Source: Patiria pectinifera
Taxonomy: Eukaryota > Echinodermata > Asteroidea > Valvatida > Asterinidae
Assembly (NCBI GenBank): GCA_029964075.1
Contig: CM057147.1
Location: 12,979,513 to 13,043,512 of the forward strand
Length of the DNA stretch: 64,000 bases
Direction: 5' to 3'
Position 1 is the stretch's first letter; each line of letters opens with the position of its first letter. Under the pieces are notes generated by a model that had not been told where the DNA came from, ran no database searches, and saw only the letters and a program-made list of their open reading frames with translations. Positions 1-12,800 of the stretch are shown here, piece after piece. The translations under genes were made by a program, and so were the position numbers.

Positions 1-663
1 CTTTTTGCACTCGCCAGTCGTTAACATTAATTTATTGGTTTTTGGAGACCAGTATCTTGGAAATGAATTAACAATTTGTGCTAAAATTACTATCGAGGGA
101 AGCAATTTTCAGCAAAAATCATCTTATGGGTTTTAAAAAATCTAATTTGTATAACCTATTAGCATTTTTTTTTATTACATTGTACTACACTGCATTACTC
201 ATTGGTGAATCCATGAAATTATAGAGTACTATGCGGTTTGGGTTGTATAAGAGGCAATGAGCCGGGCACTTTTGGGCGGTACAAGGACTATTGGTCAATT
301 CCTCAAGGTTCCCAAGTTACCCTCAGTCTGTCGTATCGTCAAGCTTGTATAATAAGCAGAAACACTGTTTTTTGGTACTTCCATGAACCTAAGCTGATCA
401 TTAACACGTAAACTGACAAAGCGTGACAATTAAAAGGCAGCATGGTGTTTTTTAAGAATCGTGACAAGATGGTGAATGAAGAAGGAATGAGTTTAAGAGG
501 TGTGAGAAAGCATCTTTAAACAGAACATCGATAATCGTCAGTTATGATAGTAAAAACATGATTAAACGTTGCTTGCTGCCATTTAAGCGGAATTCAGATC
601 AGTGCTATTTATCTGTTATTTTATATTGATAGTCTTGAACCATTCTTTTACGATGACTTGAAG
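1..663. other. Left flank, intron of gene A
   Basis: AT-rich sequence with no exon-like open frame bounded by splice signals and no clear repeat. Since the first visible exon enters in phase 1, this is read as intron. Confidence 0.5.
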
Positions 664-814
664 GTAACCCCAACACGGAGATTGAAGTTCTGGATGTATT
701 GGATCTGATGTATGATGATATCAATAGCGTTATCGATATTAATGATACATCCACTCAATATGTGGCTGCTGCAGTATGGCGAGTCACTGACCAGAAAGGA
801 CTGGACATTAAGTG
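664..814 (+). CDS. Gene A exon (first in window), N-terminal half of an FN3-like module
   Basis: The frame reads NPNTEIEVLDVLDLMYDD and on to VAAAVWRVTDQKGLDIKW, which is broken by the donor TG/gtgaga. The acceptor is AG at 662-663; an in-frame stop just upstream fixes the left border to about here. It enters in phase 1, so at least one more exon lies left of the window. The Trp codon is completed by the next exon. Confidence 0.6.
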
Positions 815-3800
815 GTGAGACAATATATGATATTTATTGATTACAGAATTGATGTCTGTCAACTATTTTGGCAAAAGTTCCTTTAAGGGGTTTTTCATAG
901 TTAGTTTTATAACACCCCGCCTACAGATTCTGTGTCTTGATTTGCCAAGAGTTAGTCACATTGTACTTTTATTTTTGCTATCTTTCTGTGCACAGCCAAA
1001 ATTACCATACCAGTAGCAACCAAAGTAATACACCAATGGCGCGGTATCCGGTTCGTTAGTTTGACGTCAGTTCAGTTTAAACCACGCCCACTGCCCATTA
1101 AGACCCATGGGATCCGGAAGCCAACTCAACTTTAGCTAACTCAAATTTAGTTTTTATCCAATGGGCGCTGTTAATCAGTACAGTGGTGCGCGCACGTGTA
1201 TGTACAACGAACAGGATTTGTGTGTAAATCCATGATGGTGTGCTCGTTAAGCGTTGCTTGTAGCGCTTTTGCTCCAAAGAGAGCGTGCCACAGAATAAGG
1301 TTCAAACATTTCGTGAAGGGGTGGTTTGGAAGAGAACAAATACATTTCCCACCAATTTTAGATTGCAAATTAAGTTTATTTTAACTGTGTTCAGATAAAA
1401 AAAATTAAAAAATTAAAACCAAGCAAATCTGTGAATGAAGTGTTTTAAAACAAATATTGGACAAAATAAAAAAAAAACCTGCAGGTCTAATTGGGTTAAA
1501 ACATGGTATGTACCTGCACCGGGATGGTTATAAATGAACATTTAAGTAACGTCACATTGACATCAACGTGACAAGTGACGTCACATTAAAAGTGCACATT
1601 TTGAAGGACAATATCTACAGAACTACAGGTCTGATTGGGATGTGATAGACAGGGATGTGTTATAGATGAAAATTGAAGTGACGTCATCACGTGACATGGG
1701 ACGGCATATTAAAAGTGCATATTATGGAGGCAAATATCTGCAGAACTGTATCGGTCCTGATCACTCTACCGCACATGTGATATCAGTCTTACATGACATA
1801 AATTAATACAATAAATTACCGAAACAGCCCTTTGTACACAAACATTAGTAAATCCGGTTTATATTATGATTTACGTTTATGACGCATTTATTCAGGTCTG
1901 TCAGATGTGATGAGCGGAATGATCGAGTTGGATATCAAGTCAATTTAACAGTATAATAAGCTATTGTTCATACTAGAAGACTCCATTCATAACTTGATTT
2001 CTCTCATACCAATAGCAACAACCAATCAATAGCAACAACCTTTACACTTTGAGACACACACTGATCATAAGTGCTACCAATCACCTTCATATATAATATT
2101 TGCAGGTTTGAATGGAGCATCGGTGACGACTATTCATCAGATCCTGTGGGAATCTTTGATCCAGTTCAGGACAGGATATGGTATGATGTTGGACAGGACA
2201 ACCAAACTATCATTACGCTGGATGAAGGTAATGAAATCCGTCCAATTTAAAGGTGATTTGGTAAGGTGATGGTAGTTTGGTATCACATGGTAAGGTATCA
2301 CATGTAAGGTACTACATTGTTTTATATTGTATTGGTTCTATGATGAAACGATAAATCCTTAGAATGCTTGGGAATGGATGGTTTTGGGCATGACATGAAC
2401 TACTTGGTTAAGTTCTAGATAAACATAAAGTCATATGTATTTTCCTTTTTACTTTATTTGTAGTATAAAAGAAGCAAAGGAACAAATGTTAATATCACAA
2501 ATACTTAAGACGGTTCACCCATTCCTATTGGTCGAGAGCCCATCACGTTGCCGGTCTTAAACGGATGATAAAGACTGGCTGGTCTTAAACACTTTTTCAG
2601 TGTCACATGAAATTTGGACTCCTATGAAATCCGGTGCCACTTATCGTTTTATTGGTTGAACGTTCCCAATTCTGACGTAGGCATGCGCAGCAATACTTTA
2701 CACCAGGGAGTCATTTTTAAATAGTCCTTTATTCACACTACATCGGCACACCTGCGTTCTGCGACAAATCGCGCAATGCGATCAACCTGTGCGCCAATCT
2801 CCATATAAGGAGTTCTTTACCACTTTTTAGGACAGGGATATTTCATAATAAAGCTTAAGGGATGTTTCGACAAACATGAAGTAAAATTGTTGAACAAAAT
2901 CGTCGTAAATTTATAATTTTTGACATTTTTGAATTGGTGACCGAAAATCTTTGATTTGTGTTGTTTTACGGAAAAGATATTTATCAATGGGAAATTCGAT
3001 TTGGGTAATCATTATCCATCCTGACTCCAACCGGTCTTACACATAGTGTTTGAAACCGCCTATAAGCCCACTTTTATCCATTACTATAGATCACAAGATG
3101 CTGAAGGGAGTCAAGTATCATGTGTTTATCAAGGCCTGGTATAATCCTACTACATACGCAGTGTTCAGATCAGATGGCATCACCCTGGATATCACACCAC
3201 CAAAAATATCAACAGTCAGAGGAGCAAAGGTATGAGAATCACACAGAGTCGGTTCTACAAATAGAATCTGACAATAACTGCAAATATGTGCTGTTTTGGT
3301 TTTTTGACAGTGCTCTTCTAATAATGTGAGATCATTGAGAATACACACGCAATATTTTCAGTTTCATCAATTCTCTTAAACTTATTATTTCTTCAATATC
3401 GGTATGTAAATTAATGAAATACGTTTTTGTTTCCAGATAAAAGATCTTGCCAGATCTGATGCCAAAAAAGACACTGATTACTTGACGGATCCTAACGTTC
3501 TCTTTATCTCCTGGGAGAGAGTGTTTTTGGACGAAGTAATGTCCCACTTCCAGGTGTCTCTGAGTACCTACCCAGGAGGTGAGTACACTCAAATCTCATC
3601 TCATGAACTCCAAAACTCACTTTTTTAATATGAGTCACCCTTACTCATTAATTTTTGAAACATTTACCAGCTGGAATAAATGTCTTAATGAAACGTTCTG
3701 GTCATGTTTGGCATAACATAATGTAAAAGATGTAAACTATCATGCAGCATATTATTGATGTGTTTTGTTTCTCAGGTGAAGATACTCGTCAATTTGCTGA

Positions 3801-6800
3801 CCACACCTTCCCAGCCAGTGTGTCTACCACACAATTCACCAATCTGAATCTAAAGAGTGGACTGCGATACTACAGCAACGTACGAGCGTTCAACAAAGCT
3901 GGTCTGCACACGCTGAAAAGCAGTGATGGCTTTGTGGTGGACACGAGGAGGCCATATGCAGGCCTTGTGTTTGATGGAACAGGTGAATATTCACCTTCTC
4001 CCTCACAATGTACAGATAATCTTTAAATGTCTTGTGGTTGATGGTGTGCACAAACTCTGCGCACAATCCATTGTCATTGCTTGATGCAATCAAGGCTTCT
4101 GTTATCACACTTACTCAATAGTAAAGTCTCTTCACCCAGGATAAAATATCATCATGTACCAGTATGTATGGTTAAAGTAAAGTGTCTTCCTCTTGGACAC
4201 AAACATCATGACTTTTGGTCAAAATTAATACACATATGATTGCAGTTGTAGCAATTAAGACTCAAGCGCCCCTAACCTGATGCTCCACAAATGTCAAAAT
4301 AACAGTGTGCATTATCGCTACCATAAATTATATTACACTCTCAATGTTAATGTATACATTTGAATTAGAATGTTATGCTGATTTCCTAGAGTTATTATTC
4401 CATGGATATTAGTAGAAAAAACCTCTGAACTAAGATTTTATTAACCTTACTTCGTTGTTGCAGATCTTCATGACGTTGAGTACCAGAACTCCAGCACAAC
4501 TATCTCAACCTCTTGCCATGGCTTTGTGGATCTGGAATCCTACATAGACCATTATGAGTGGTGCGTTGGACAAACCCCTAGTCCTGGTGATGATGGCATT
4601 CTGCCTTGCACTAATGTTGGAATGCACCTGTCTACCTCCAAGACTCTAGCCGTGCCTTTAACAGATGGTAAAGTCATACAACTCTCAAACATCTAAAATA
4701 TTGTCAGATATCCTGATTGATGACCGTTGGAAGAATACTTTCTCAAACTTTGTTTTGACCATTTCTGGCTGAACGATTTAATTCTTTGACTCTGAATATC
4801 AACAAATCTGTTTGGAAATTTTAATTGCTAATATTGGGCGAACTCATTGCTTTCGGTGAAAAAATGGTGCTTTTCCCCTTAGCAGATTTATTCCAAAATA
4901 TGTCCTTCATAATTTACAAGGTACGACTCAGCTGCTATCATAACATTGGGCATGATGCTCTTTGAAAGTTCAAGTTCAAAGAATTGGCCGGCATAGTGCA
5001 GGATTTTACAGAAAGCTCAGACTTATCTTCCTGAATGCCTTCAAAATCCTCAAGCAGTTATAGTCCGGTTCACAATGTACTTAATCCAAGTTTCGTTGGG
5101 ATTTTTTGGGGATTAGGTAAACTTTACATTTTTTGAAACCTTAGGGTCTACTTACCCAAAAACCAATGTTTCCATTTTTTCCAAGGTTATCTTGGCCGCC
5201 ATCTTTGAATTTCAAAATGAGGACATTTTTAGCTCTATTTCCCTGATGATTTAATACATTTTAAAGAGAATGAAACTCAAGTATTTGGCACAAAAGAAAA
5301 GTGTTTCCTTACAATCTAGATACAAAAAGAGTCAATCTCCAAGAACGTTGCCACTGATTATAAAAAGTGTTTTTCATAATGATATAAGGTGCTAAACATC
5401 AACATAAAAGCATTTTTGCTCGAGACAAACAATTAATGGTCTATGCCCGGCCCAGACATGGCAAGAAGATAACTTGACAAATGATACCCAAATGGTTGTT
5501 ACGGCAACCGAGTAGAAAGAAAAAAAAAATCGGTTTTCATAAATTTAAGTTATTTTTTATACAACATTACAAGTATGAGTTTTTTGGGCTGATCCGAAAA
5601 CAAAACGTCTATTCTCAGACATGTCAAAACTTTGCTTTGAACCAAAATGATCAATTTTGATCAACTGCAGTGATTATGGCAATCCAATATGGCTGCAATC
5701 GACATGAAGGAATGTTTAATTCGCATGTTTCTCTTTTTGTTTGTTTTGGTTACTGTTTTGGCAGAACTTAAGGGAGGAAATCCAAAGTACACGTTGTAGC
5801 AATTTTAACAGCAATTACATGTAAGTTTGGTTCAGCAACTTTAATTGTTTTCAACCAAATCACTAATAATGATGATTTGTACCCCAAAAGTAGCTTACCT
5901 CCTTCCCCCAGTGGTAACCTTGATGTAATGAGGACATCTACTGTTTTCAACCCGCAAAATGAGTTGTAAAAAATGCCTAAAACACGCTTTTGTAGTGGCT
6001 ATGGCATAACCAAAATGAAGTAATTTTCGCAGGCCAACTACCATTACTCGCAATTTAAACCCCGTAGTACGTACGTCCTATCCTCAGGACTACCCTGCTA
6101 AATCCAACAGACCAACTGGAGTTTCCTGCTCAATCCACTGTGCCTTATTTTCAGTCGTGTGGTGAATCCAACGGAGTCCAACATGGTGTTATAATGCGAT
6201 TCAGTTGCCTGCTGAATCCAACGTTTTGCATGAGGAATGTACACAAGGGGTTAACTGCTCAATTCAATAGGCTCCAACGGGTATATGACATAGTTGGATC
6301 CTGTTGGATTCAGCAGGGTTAGGGTAGGACCATCAACAGAAGCAAATTACTATGGGACCAAAATGCAACCCACCCCCCCCCCTCCTTGGTCCCGAAAGAA
6401 ACCCGAAATGTTCAGGTCTTGATAGGGTCTTGATAGGATAAGGTACCTCTTATCACTCTAATGGCCACTCTCATGCAGCATTGATCTTCCCTGAACTGGT
6501 CGCCAATTCCAGGCACGATGACTGAGAAACAAGATACACGTACTGCAACTAAACAGGTTTCACTTTGTGGGTTTTTTTTTGCTTAAGTTATAATCCTCCC
6601 TCTCTCAGGTGTTAGAAAACTGTCTTAATGTCAGCCAAGTCTTCGTGAACAATTACACATTGTCCAATCGACTAAAAAAGGGACATTTAGTATGAATACT
6701 TGGACAGAACACTAAACATTATTAACCTACATTAGTCTTTCAGAAATCGAAGAAGAACTGTACAGCCCCAATGATATATTTACTTTCAAATATAATCCTT

Positions 6801-9800
6801 TGTGAAATACTGACGGCGCCTTCTTCGGAGCCTCCTCGTCCAACCCCATTGCTAGTACTGATGGCCTATTCCAAGTTATTTAGACACTGTCGCCTGTGGC
6901 GCAATTCCATCAAATGGTGCAAACTAGGTCTCAAGCAGTCCAACCAAGTCACCCTAGGTTTCCTGCCCATCTTTCAAAGCAAAGTTGCATTAAACTTCTG
7001 GCCGCTCCTAGCAAGAGTGTTATAAGACATCCCTTGCCTAGCCACCTGTCCAGCCATTATAGCAAGTTTTCAAAATTCTGAGTTTAGTCTCCCCACGGGA
7101 CCTTCTAGCTGTATGACTACACCAGACCCCCAATCTTGCTTTCCCCTCTTCGTAGCTTCCCTGTGATTCGCCCGCACTTTCTACTATGCACTCTTTTCTG
7201 GATATGGGGGAGATGGGGAACAACGACCTGATGGGGTCTTATGTCATAAGCCATCTGATGTTAGTGCTGCAGATCGAGTATTGTGTTGGTGCATTCGACG
7301 GCGGAATGTTGTATTTAGGCCCTAGTTGTAGGCCTCCAGGATGTAGGCTGCAGCATCCCTGTATTTTAATTACCATGGTCTCCAAAATGTGTGGTCATAT
7401 TTTCTCCTGAAGGTGTTGCCCTATGTTGTGTTTTCGCATGCAGCCTAACCTCAGTCTATAGCAAATGAGAATCTGAGCAGTCAGTCCTGCATAATTAGCG
7501 GGCCCTTAACTTCTGCCAACTCTGTTTTCTGCATGAGACTATTGCAACTCTTCCTCTCCTTGCTATGCCGGTACATCCATTCTCGGAAGCATAAATACAT
7601 CCTCAAGACTGATCTTACCAGGAGCCATACTTACTGTTCTGCTTTATAATTCTGACTATCACAAGTCCTATACGTATCTCATTTACCAATAACAACATGT
7701 TTACAGTGCTGTCGTCTGCGAGAGGTCTAACTGAAGGTCAGAAGTGTGAACTTGGTTAATATGGCAGTCTACAACGTCATGATCTTTCACATGCGCTCTC
7801 TCACTCAGGGCAGATTATCTAGACCTCAAGATTGCATGGGGACACAGGACACATGATTAAGGAGCAAACACTCTGTAGTAATGACCTGTCCAGACATAGC
7901 TAAGGTAATACTGGTTTGAAATGGTGCCATATAGTTCAGACACTCCGTCACTGGGCAGTTGCTTTGTATAACAGAAGCTTGCACTTGCTTTTGCCATGGA
8001 AAGGGGCTTCTGTGAGTGTACGGTTACCGCTCGATAAAACGAAGGTTCAATTGTCTGAAGGTTCAAAGTACGAAGGTTCGATAATCCAAGGCTTCGTTAA
8101 TCCGAATGTTTATTAGTCCATTTTTCGTTGATCCAAAAGTTTGATTAGTCCGCAAATAAAGTAAGTTTAAATACATGCAATTCGAAAGTTCGATAGTCCG
8201 ACTGGACGATTAAGTTCAAATTGAGAGCATCAAACTTTATTGTCAATTTCGACTATTGAACCTGGTGTGCTTTCAGATTAATGAACCTTCGGACTAATTA
8301 ACATTTAAATTTGACTGTCGAACCTTCTGACTCTGTCATCAAAAATTATTGCTCGGATTAACTTACCTTATTTCATTTTCTGACTATAACGAACCCCGGT
8401 ATGGGAATTTTTTGGACTTTTTAACATTCGGACTATCGAGTGGACCCCGAGGGTACACCCCATCCTGAAGCACTCATTATTGCAAGTGCAGGAATTCAGG
8501 CGCTGGGCCATCATGGCCTATGAATTCTGCTCATTTTTGAATTTAGCTACAATATGTTGGCAATTAAATTGTATATGTTAATGTACATGCCCTCCTATTT
8601 GGTGTTGATTATTTTATGAAGTGTTATTTGTGTCCAAGTCCTTTAATATGTACCAGCTGTGAAGGCTACAAAGAATAAACTAGTAAAGTATAGGATTACC
8701 CATGTTTAACCCAATACAAGAACTGTGGAATCACCCCCTGCCCCGCCCCTCTTTTTCTCCCAATAATTGTGCCTTTTAAAATGTCGTCCACAGCCTAAAT
8801 GAAACTAAATTTTAGGTCGATGTGATGTGCAGAAGGGAACACTTTATTTTACAAAATTCAGGCCTACCGTTATTCCGAAATAGCAATTTCAAACGAAGGG
8901 TATCGTAAAATTGTAACTTTTTCATTGAATGTGTATAGGACAAAGGGATAATCTGTAGTGTGAATTATAAACAAAGATAATTACAAAATGCTTTGTTCTA
9001 TTGAACTGAGACTGTACACATGTGTTTAGCAGTGTTATATTCACAAGCATACCAAATTTCAATCAAATCTGTCATGGCACAGCCAAGATCTTAGAGTAGG
9101 GGGTTGGATCCGCCCCCTTTTATCCCGTCCCCACAAAATGGCCAACATAAAGGCGTCGAGAAAAAATGGAAACATTGGTTTTTGGATTCAGTTGATCATA
9201 ACGTTTTCAAAAATGTATAGTTTTGCTAATCCCTATAAAACCCCAACGAAAATACATTGTGAACCTGACTATTAGGAAAATGGTTTTATGCAAATTGTAC
9301 ATAAAAAGGCCTATATTAGGCCCCCCCCCCAAAAAAAAGTCTCCGGTTTCTGGTATGCATGCGCGTCGCCGTAGCCATGCGCGTCGGCAAAATGAAAAAG
9401 TTTTTTTTTCAATACAAGATGATGTCTCAAAACCGCCAAACTCTCTGGTTTGACTGGAATCCTGCTGCTGCACAATTTAAACGTGTTTTTAGACGGGGTT
9501 ATGATCGAGTATAAGATTTATGTGGCCTCTCTGGACTCCCATATATTTGCACTAAGTTTAGTCGTTTGCAGTCATCAGCCGACATTTGAAGCAAAAAAAA
9601 AAACAGGTAAAAAAAAAAGAAGCCGCGTCGCCGCACCACTTTTTGGGCAAGCTCAAAATACCAGAAACCGGAGACTTTTTTTGGGCCTTATGTAACATAA
9701 TTATTTCCGACTGTTGAGGGGAGATGATGTGTGAAACCATTTGAATCCCAAGGTCAACAGATTTGGACCAAATTATTTGATTCCTAGTCACCAATAGCAA

Positions 9801-12800
9801 TTTAATACCTATTTTGCCAGGCATCCGATATTATTCCAAGATTTCTGCCATCGACGCAGCTGGTTTGCAGTCTATATCTGTCTCTTCAGATGGATTTGTG
9901 GTGGACACTTCATCCCCAGAGCCATTAACACAGATAAATCTAGAGGATAACTTGATCCAGAATCCATCATTTGAAAAGATGCAGGAACCAGACATAACAG
10001 GTGAATCCAACTGTCAGTTTAATTTGTTCATATCTTCATAAATTGTTAGATGGACACATATAAATTGAGAGAAAAGAAGTTTTGCGATTTCAAATGTGAG
10101 GTCCATATAGTAGTTTTTTTTAATTAAGTAAAGTTTGAAACCCTACTGTTGATCTTTTCAGACATGGAATCTGAATACATAAATGAAGCCTCAGGTACGT
10201 CTGATCCAAATCTCGGCAGAGTCTCTGATACTTATCCCACGTCTGCCAGTAATTTGCCAACTGAAGAAATGTCATCCACAGACAGTGTGCATGTTACAAA
10301 CAGTAAACAAGGTGAGGTACTACTTCAGTGGGATGTTGGATCTGATAGCCAATTTGCCGTGGTCACTTCGGGGAAGAAGATTGCCCAAGATGGTCATTCC
10401 TTCTTGTCTCTTCATGGCTCCATCTCCCAAACCTTCAACACAACACAGGGAAGCCACTACCACGTTGTGGCCTTTGCGAGTCACGCTGTGCCATCCAACA
10501 ACCCTTTGCTGAATCAGGAGGGTCGCATCGAGGCCCCAGGATTGGATCGCATCTTCAGGTTGTATGACCGGCCGGCACACAGTCACTCGGACCTGAGTCT
10601 GAGGTCCATCCGATGGCATCAGCACATATTTTACTTCACAGCCAGTGGAGACGCATCAACACTGAAAATCTCCTCTGTAGGGCAAACAAATGGGATCCTA
10701 TTGGATAATGTTCAGGTGAAAATAATCTCCTGTGTTAGAGTTAATTGTGTAGGTTGTAAACAAATCCCTTGTTTTAAGCCGATGTAAAAAAAAACCTATT
10801 CTTCATATAAAGTCATACATGTATTTCCAAATTCATCACTCACACCTTAGATGTGAAGATCACTAGCAAACTACTGGACATAAATGTTGCTGTCGTATAA
10901 TAAACTACCAATTTATTCATTGCATAGATCGAGATAAACTAAGTGCCCACTGATCGCATATTTTACTACTGTTGAGTACAATCAACCTATTCTATTTTTT
11001 TGTGTTTTTCCACAGGTTAGGCGGATTACCACTGGACTGAGCACCGGGGAAGGGTCTGTAGAGGTACATACCCAGTTTATTCACAGCTGGTCATCCATCC
11101 AGGCCAAGTGGCATTTCATTGACCCTGAGAGTCCAATAGTCGACTACACCTGGGCCATAGGTAAGTTGAGTCTTTGACTTGGTTTTACATGTAAGTAACT
11201 GGCTGTGGTTGACATTTCTGATACCTAGGAAACAAGGGTTTCTTTGTTATCTCGTGAATCCACAGTCAAAGGCATTCTATTGAGGAACAAGGACATGGTA
11301 TGATGTTTTGAGCAATACTTAATCACATCTCTTTCCAATCATTCAGGTACAACAAAAGGCGGCACCCAGCTACAAAGCTTCTCATCAGTGGGTACACAGA
11401 CAGATGCAATCAACACTGACGTCATGCTAACACATGATTCCCATGTCTACATCACAGTGATAGCAAGAAATGCAGCTGATCTCATCACCATAGCAACCTC
11501 TGACCCCATTCTGATTGACCTTACGCCACCCAAGATTCACTTTGTCAAAGATGGTGGGGATGAGCATGGTATGCTGTTTAATTCCAAGATGTTGATTTCC
11601 AAACTAATATTTAAGAATGGTTGACTGTTGTTATGCCCAAGTCAGGAACTATTGCACCCCAGGCAAATCTGAAGGTGTTATGTATCGTACAGGGTGCAAA
11701 ACACATATCCCACATCACAACAGTCAATAATTTCTTTTCATATCGCACCAATTTGTCATTTTTTTTAGCTAACTACCCTCACCTAATTGGGGAGTGTGTA
11801 ATGCATGTATGTATTCATAGGGTTCATGGTACTATAACAGTAATTATGAACAGCGCCCTCTTTTGTCAACGTGCATCTAACCCTGTGAGTGGGTTATCTA
11901 TGTGGGCAGCCATGTTGTATAACCACAATACATTACTGGTATTACCATCTGATCATTACAGTACGCACCTCTGTAGTTGGTGTAGTTTTAGTGCACGTGG
12001 TGTACACCAATTGTACACCAGCTTTATGCAGATGATGTTACTTTACCAAACATACACTCCAAAATCTTAATGTATAATGGTACATTATCATCATCATGCG
12101 AGAGGTCGTCTTCAACCAACTCCTTCTCGGGAGACTCTGATGGTTGCATTCCATGCATCGCAGTCCAGCATCAGCGTCCTTAGCCAGGCGCGGTTCTACG
12201 GGGGGGGGGGGTGGGCAAGGGGGAGCTGTAGCCCCCCCCCAAATTTTGTCTAGCCCCCCCAAAATAAATTCAATAAAAATAAATGCATTGGCAAAAAGAA
12301 GGATTATGATGTACATGTATATGCGAACGGTCTCCCCCTAAAGAAAAAATAGCCGTGACAAGGGTGCAGTTATTAACATAGTGTGAATGATTTAAGTTTA
12401 TTGGCGCTCCCCATTGAAAATATGGCATGAGCCCCCACCTATTGATTTTCGGAGGCCTAAGTGTCTGGAAAAAATAACCGGTCTACATTTCAGCACGCCT
12501 CCCTGAAAAAATTCTGGATCCACCGTGCTAGCCCCCCCAAAATATTGGTTCTAGAACCGCGCCTGTCCTTAGCTCAGCGGTGTCTTCTTGTGCTGCGTCC
12601 CTCTTCAACTGGTCAACGAAAAATAGTCTCCTCTTGACCCTGCTTCTAGCCCCATTGACAGGTTCCCACAGTACTAGCGGGCTCGGAGCTAGCTCTGGAT
12701 GACGCACACAGTGGCCTTCCAGCCTCATCCTCCGCTCCCTGACCTTAGCAGAAACTCTGGGAAGGGTGTCTTTGAGCTGGATGTTGGTCACCAATTCTTC

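Larger units (their letters stand above)
4668..9820. other. Long gene A intron with three inverted-repeat elements
   Basis: This 5.1-kb intron interrupts an FN3-like module whose halves join without loss. It holds a hairpin repeat (6088-6331), a 443-bp fold-back element (8016-8458) and a TWA-flanked TIR element (9319-9687). The remaining sequence shows scattered short open frames with no protein resemblance. Confidence 0.6.

Noticed and set aside
10716-10787. Read-through of the long gene A exon past 10715 (KIISCVRVNCVGCKQIPCF)
   Set aside because: A standard donor at 10715 and an acceptor at 11016 join DNVQ to VRR in frame, closing the jelly-roll module; the read-through is intron.
12185-12565. 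Continuation of the LINE reading frame into VLEPIFWGG
   Set aside because: This tail is coded by the inserted hAT-type element; the LINE resumes beyond the 8-bp duplication.
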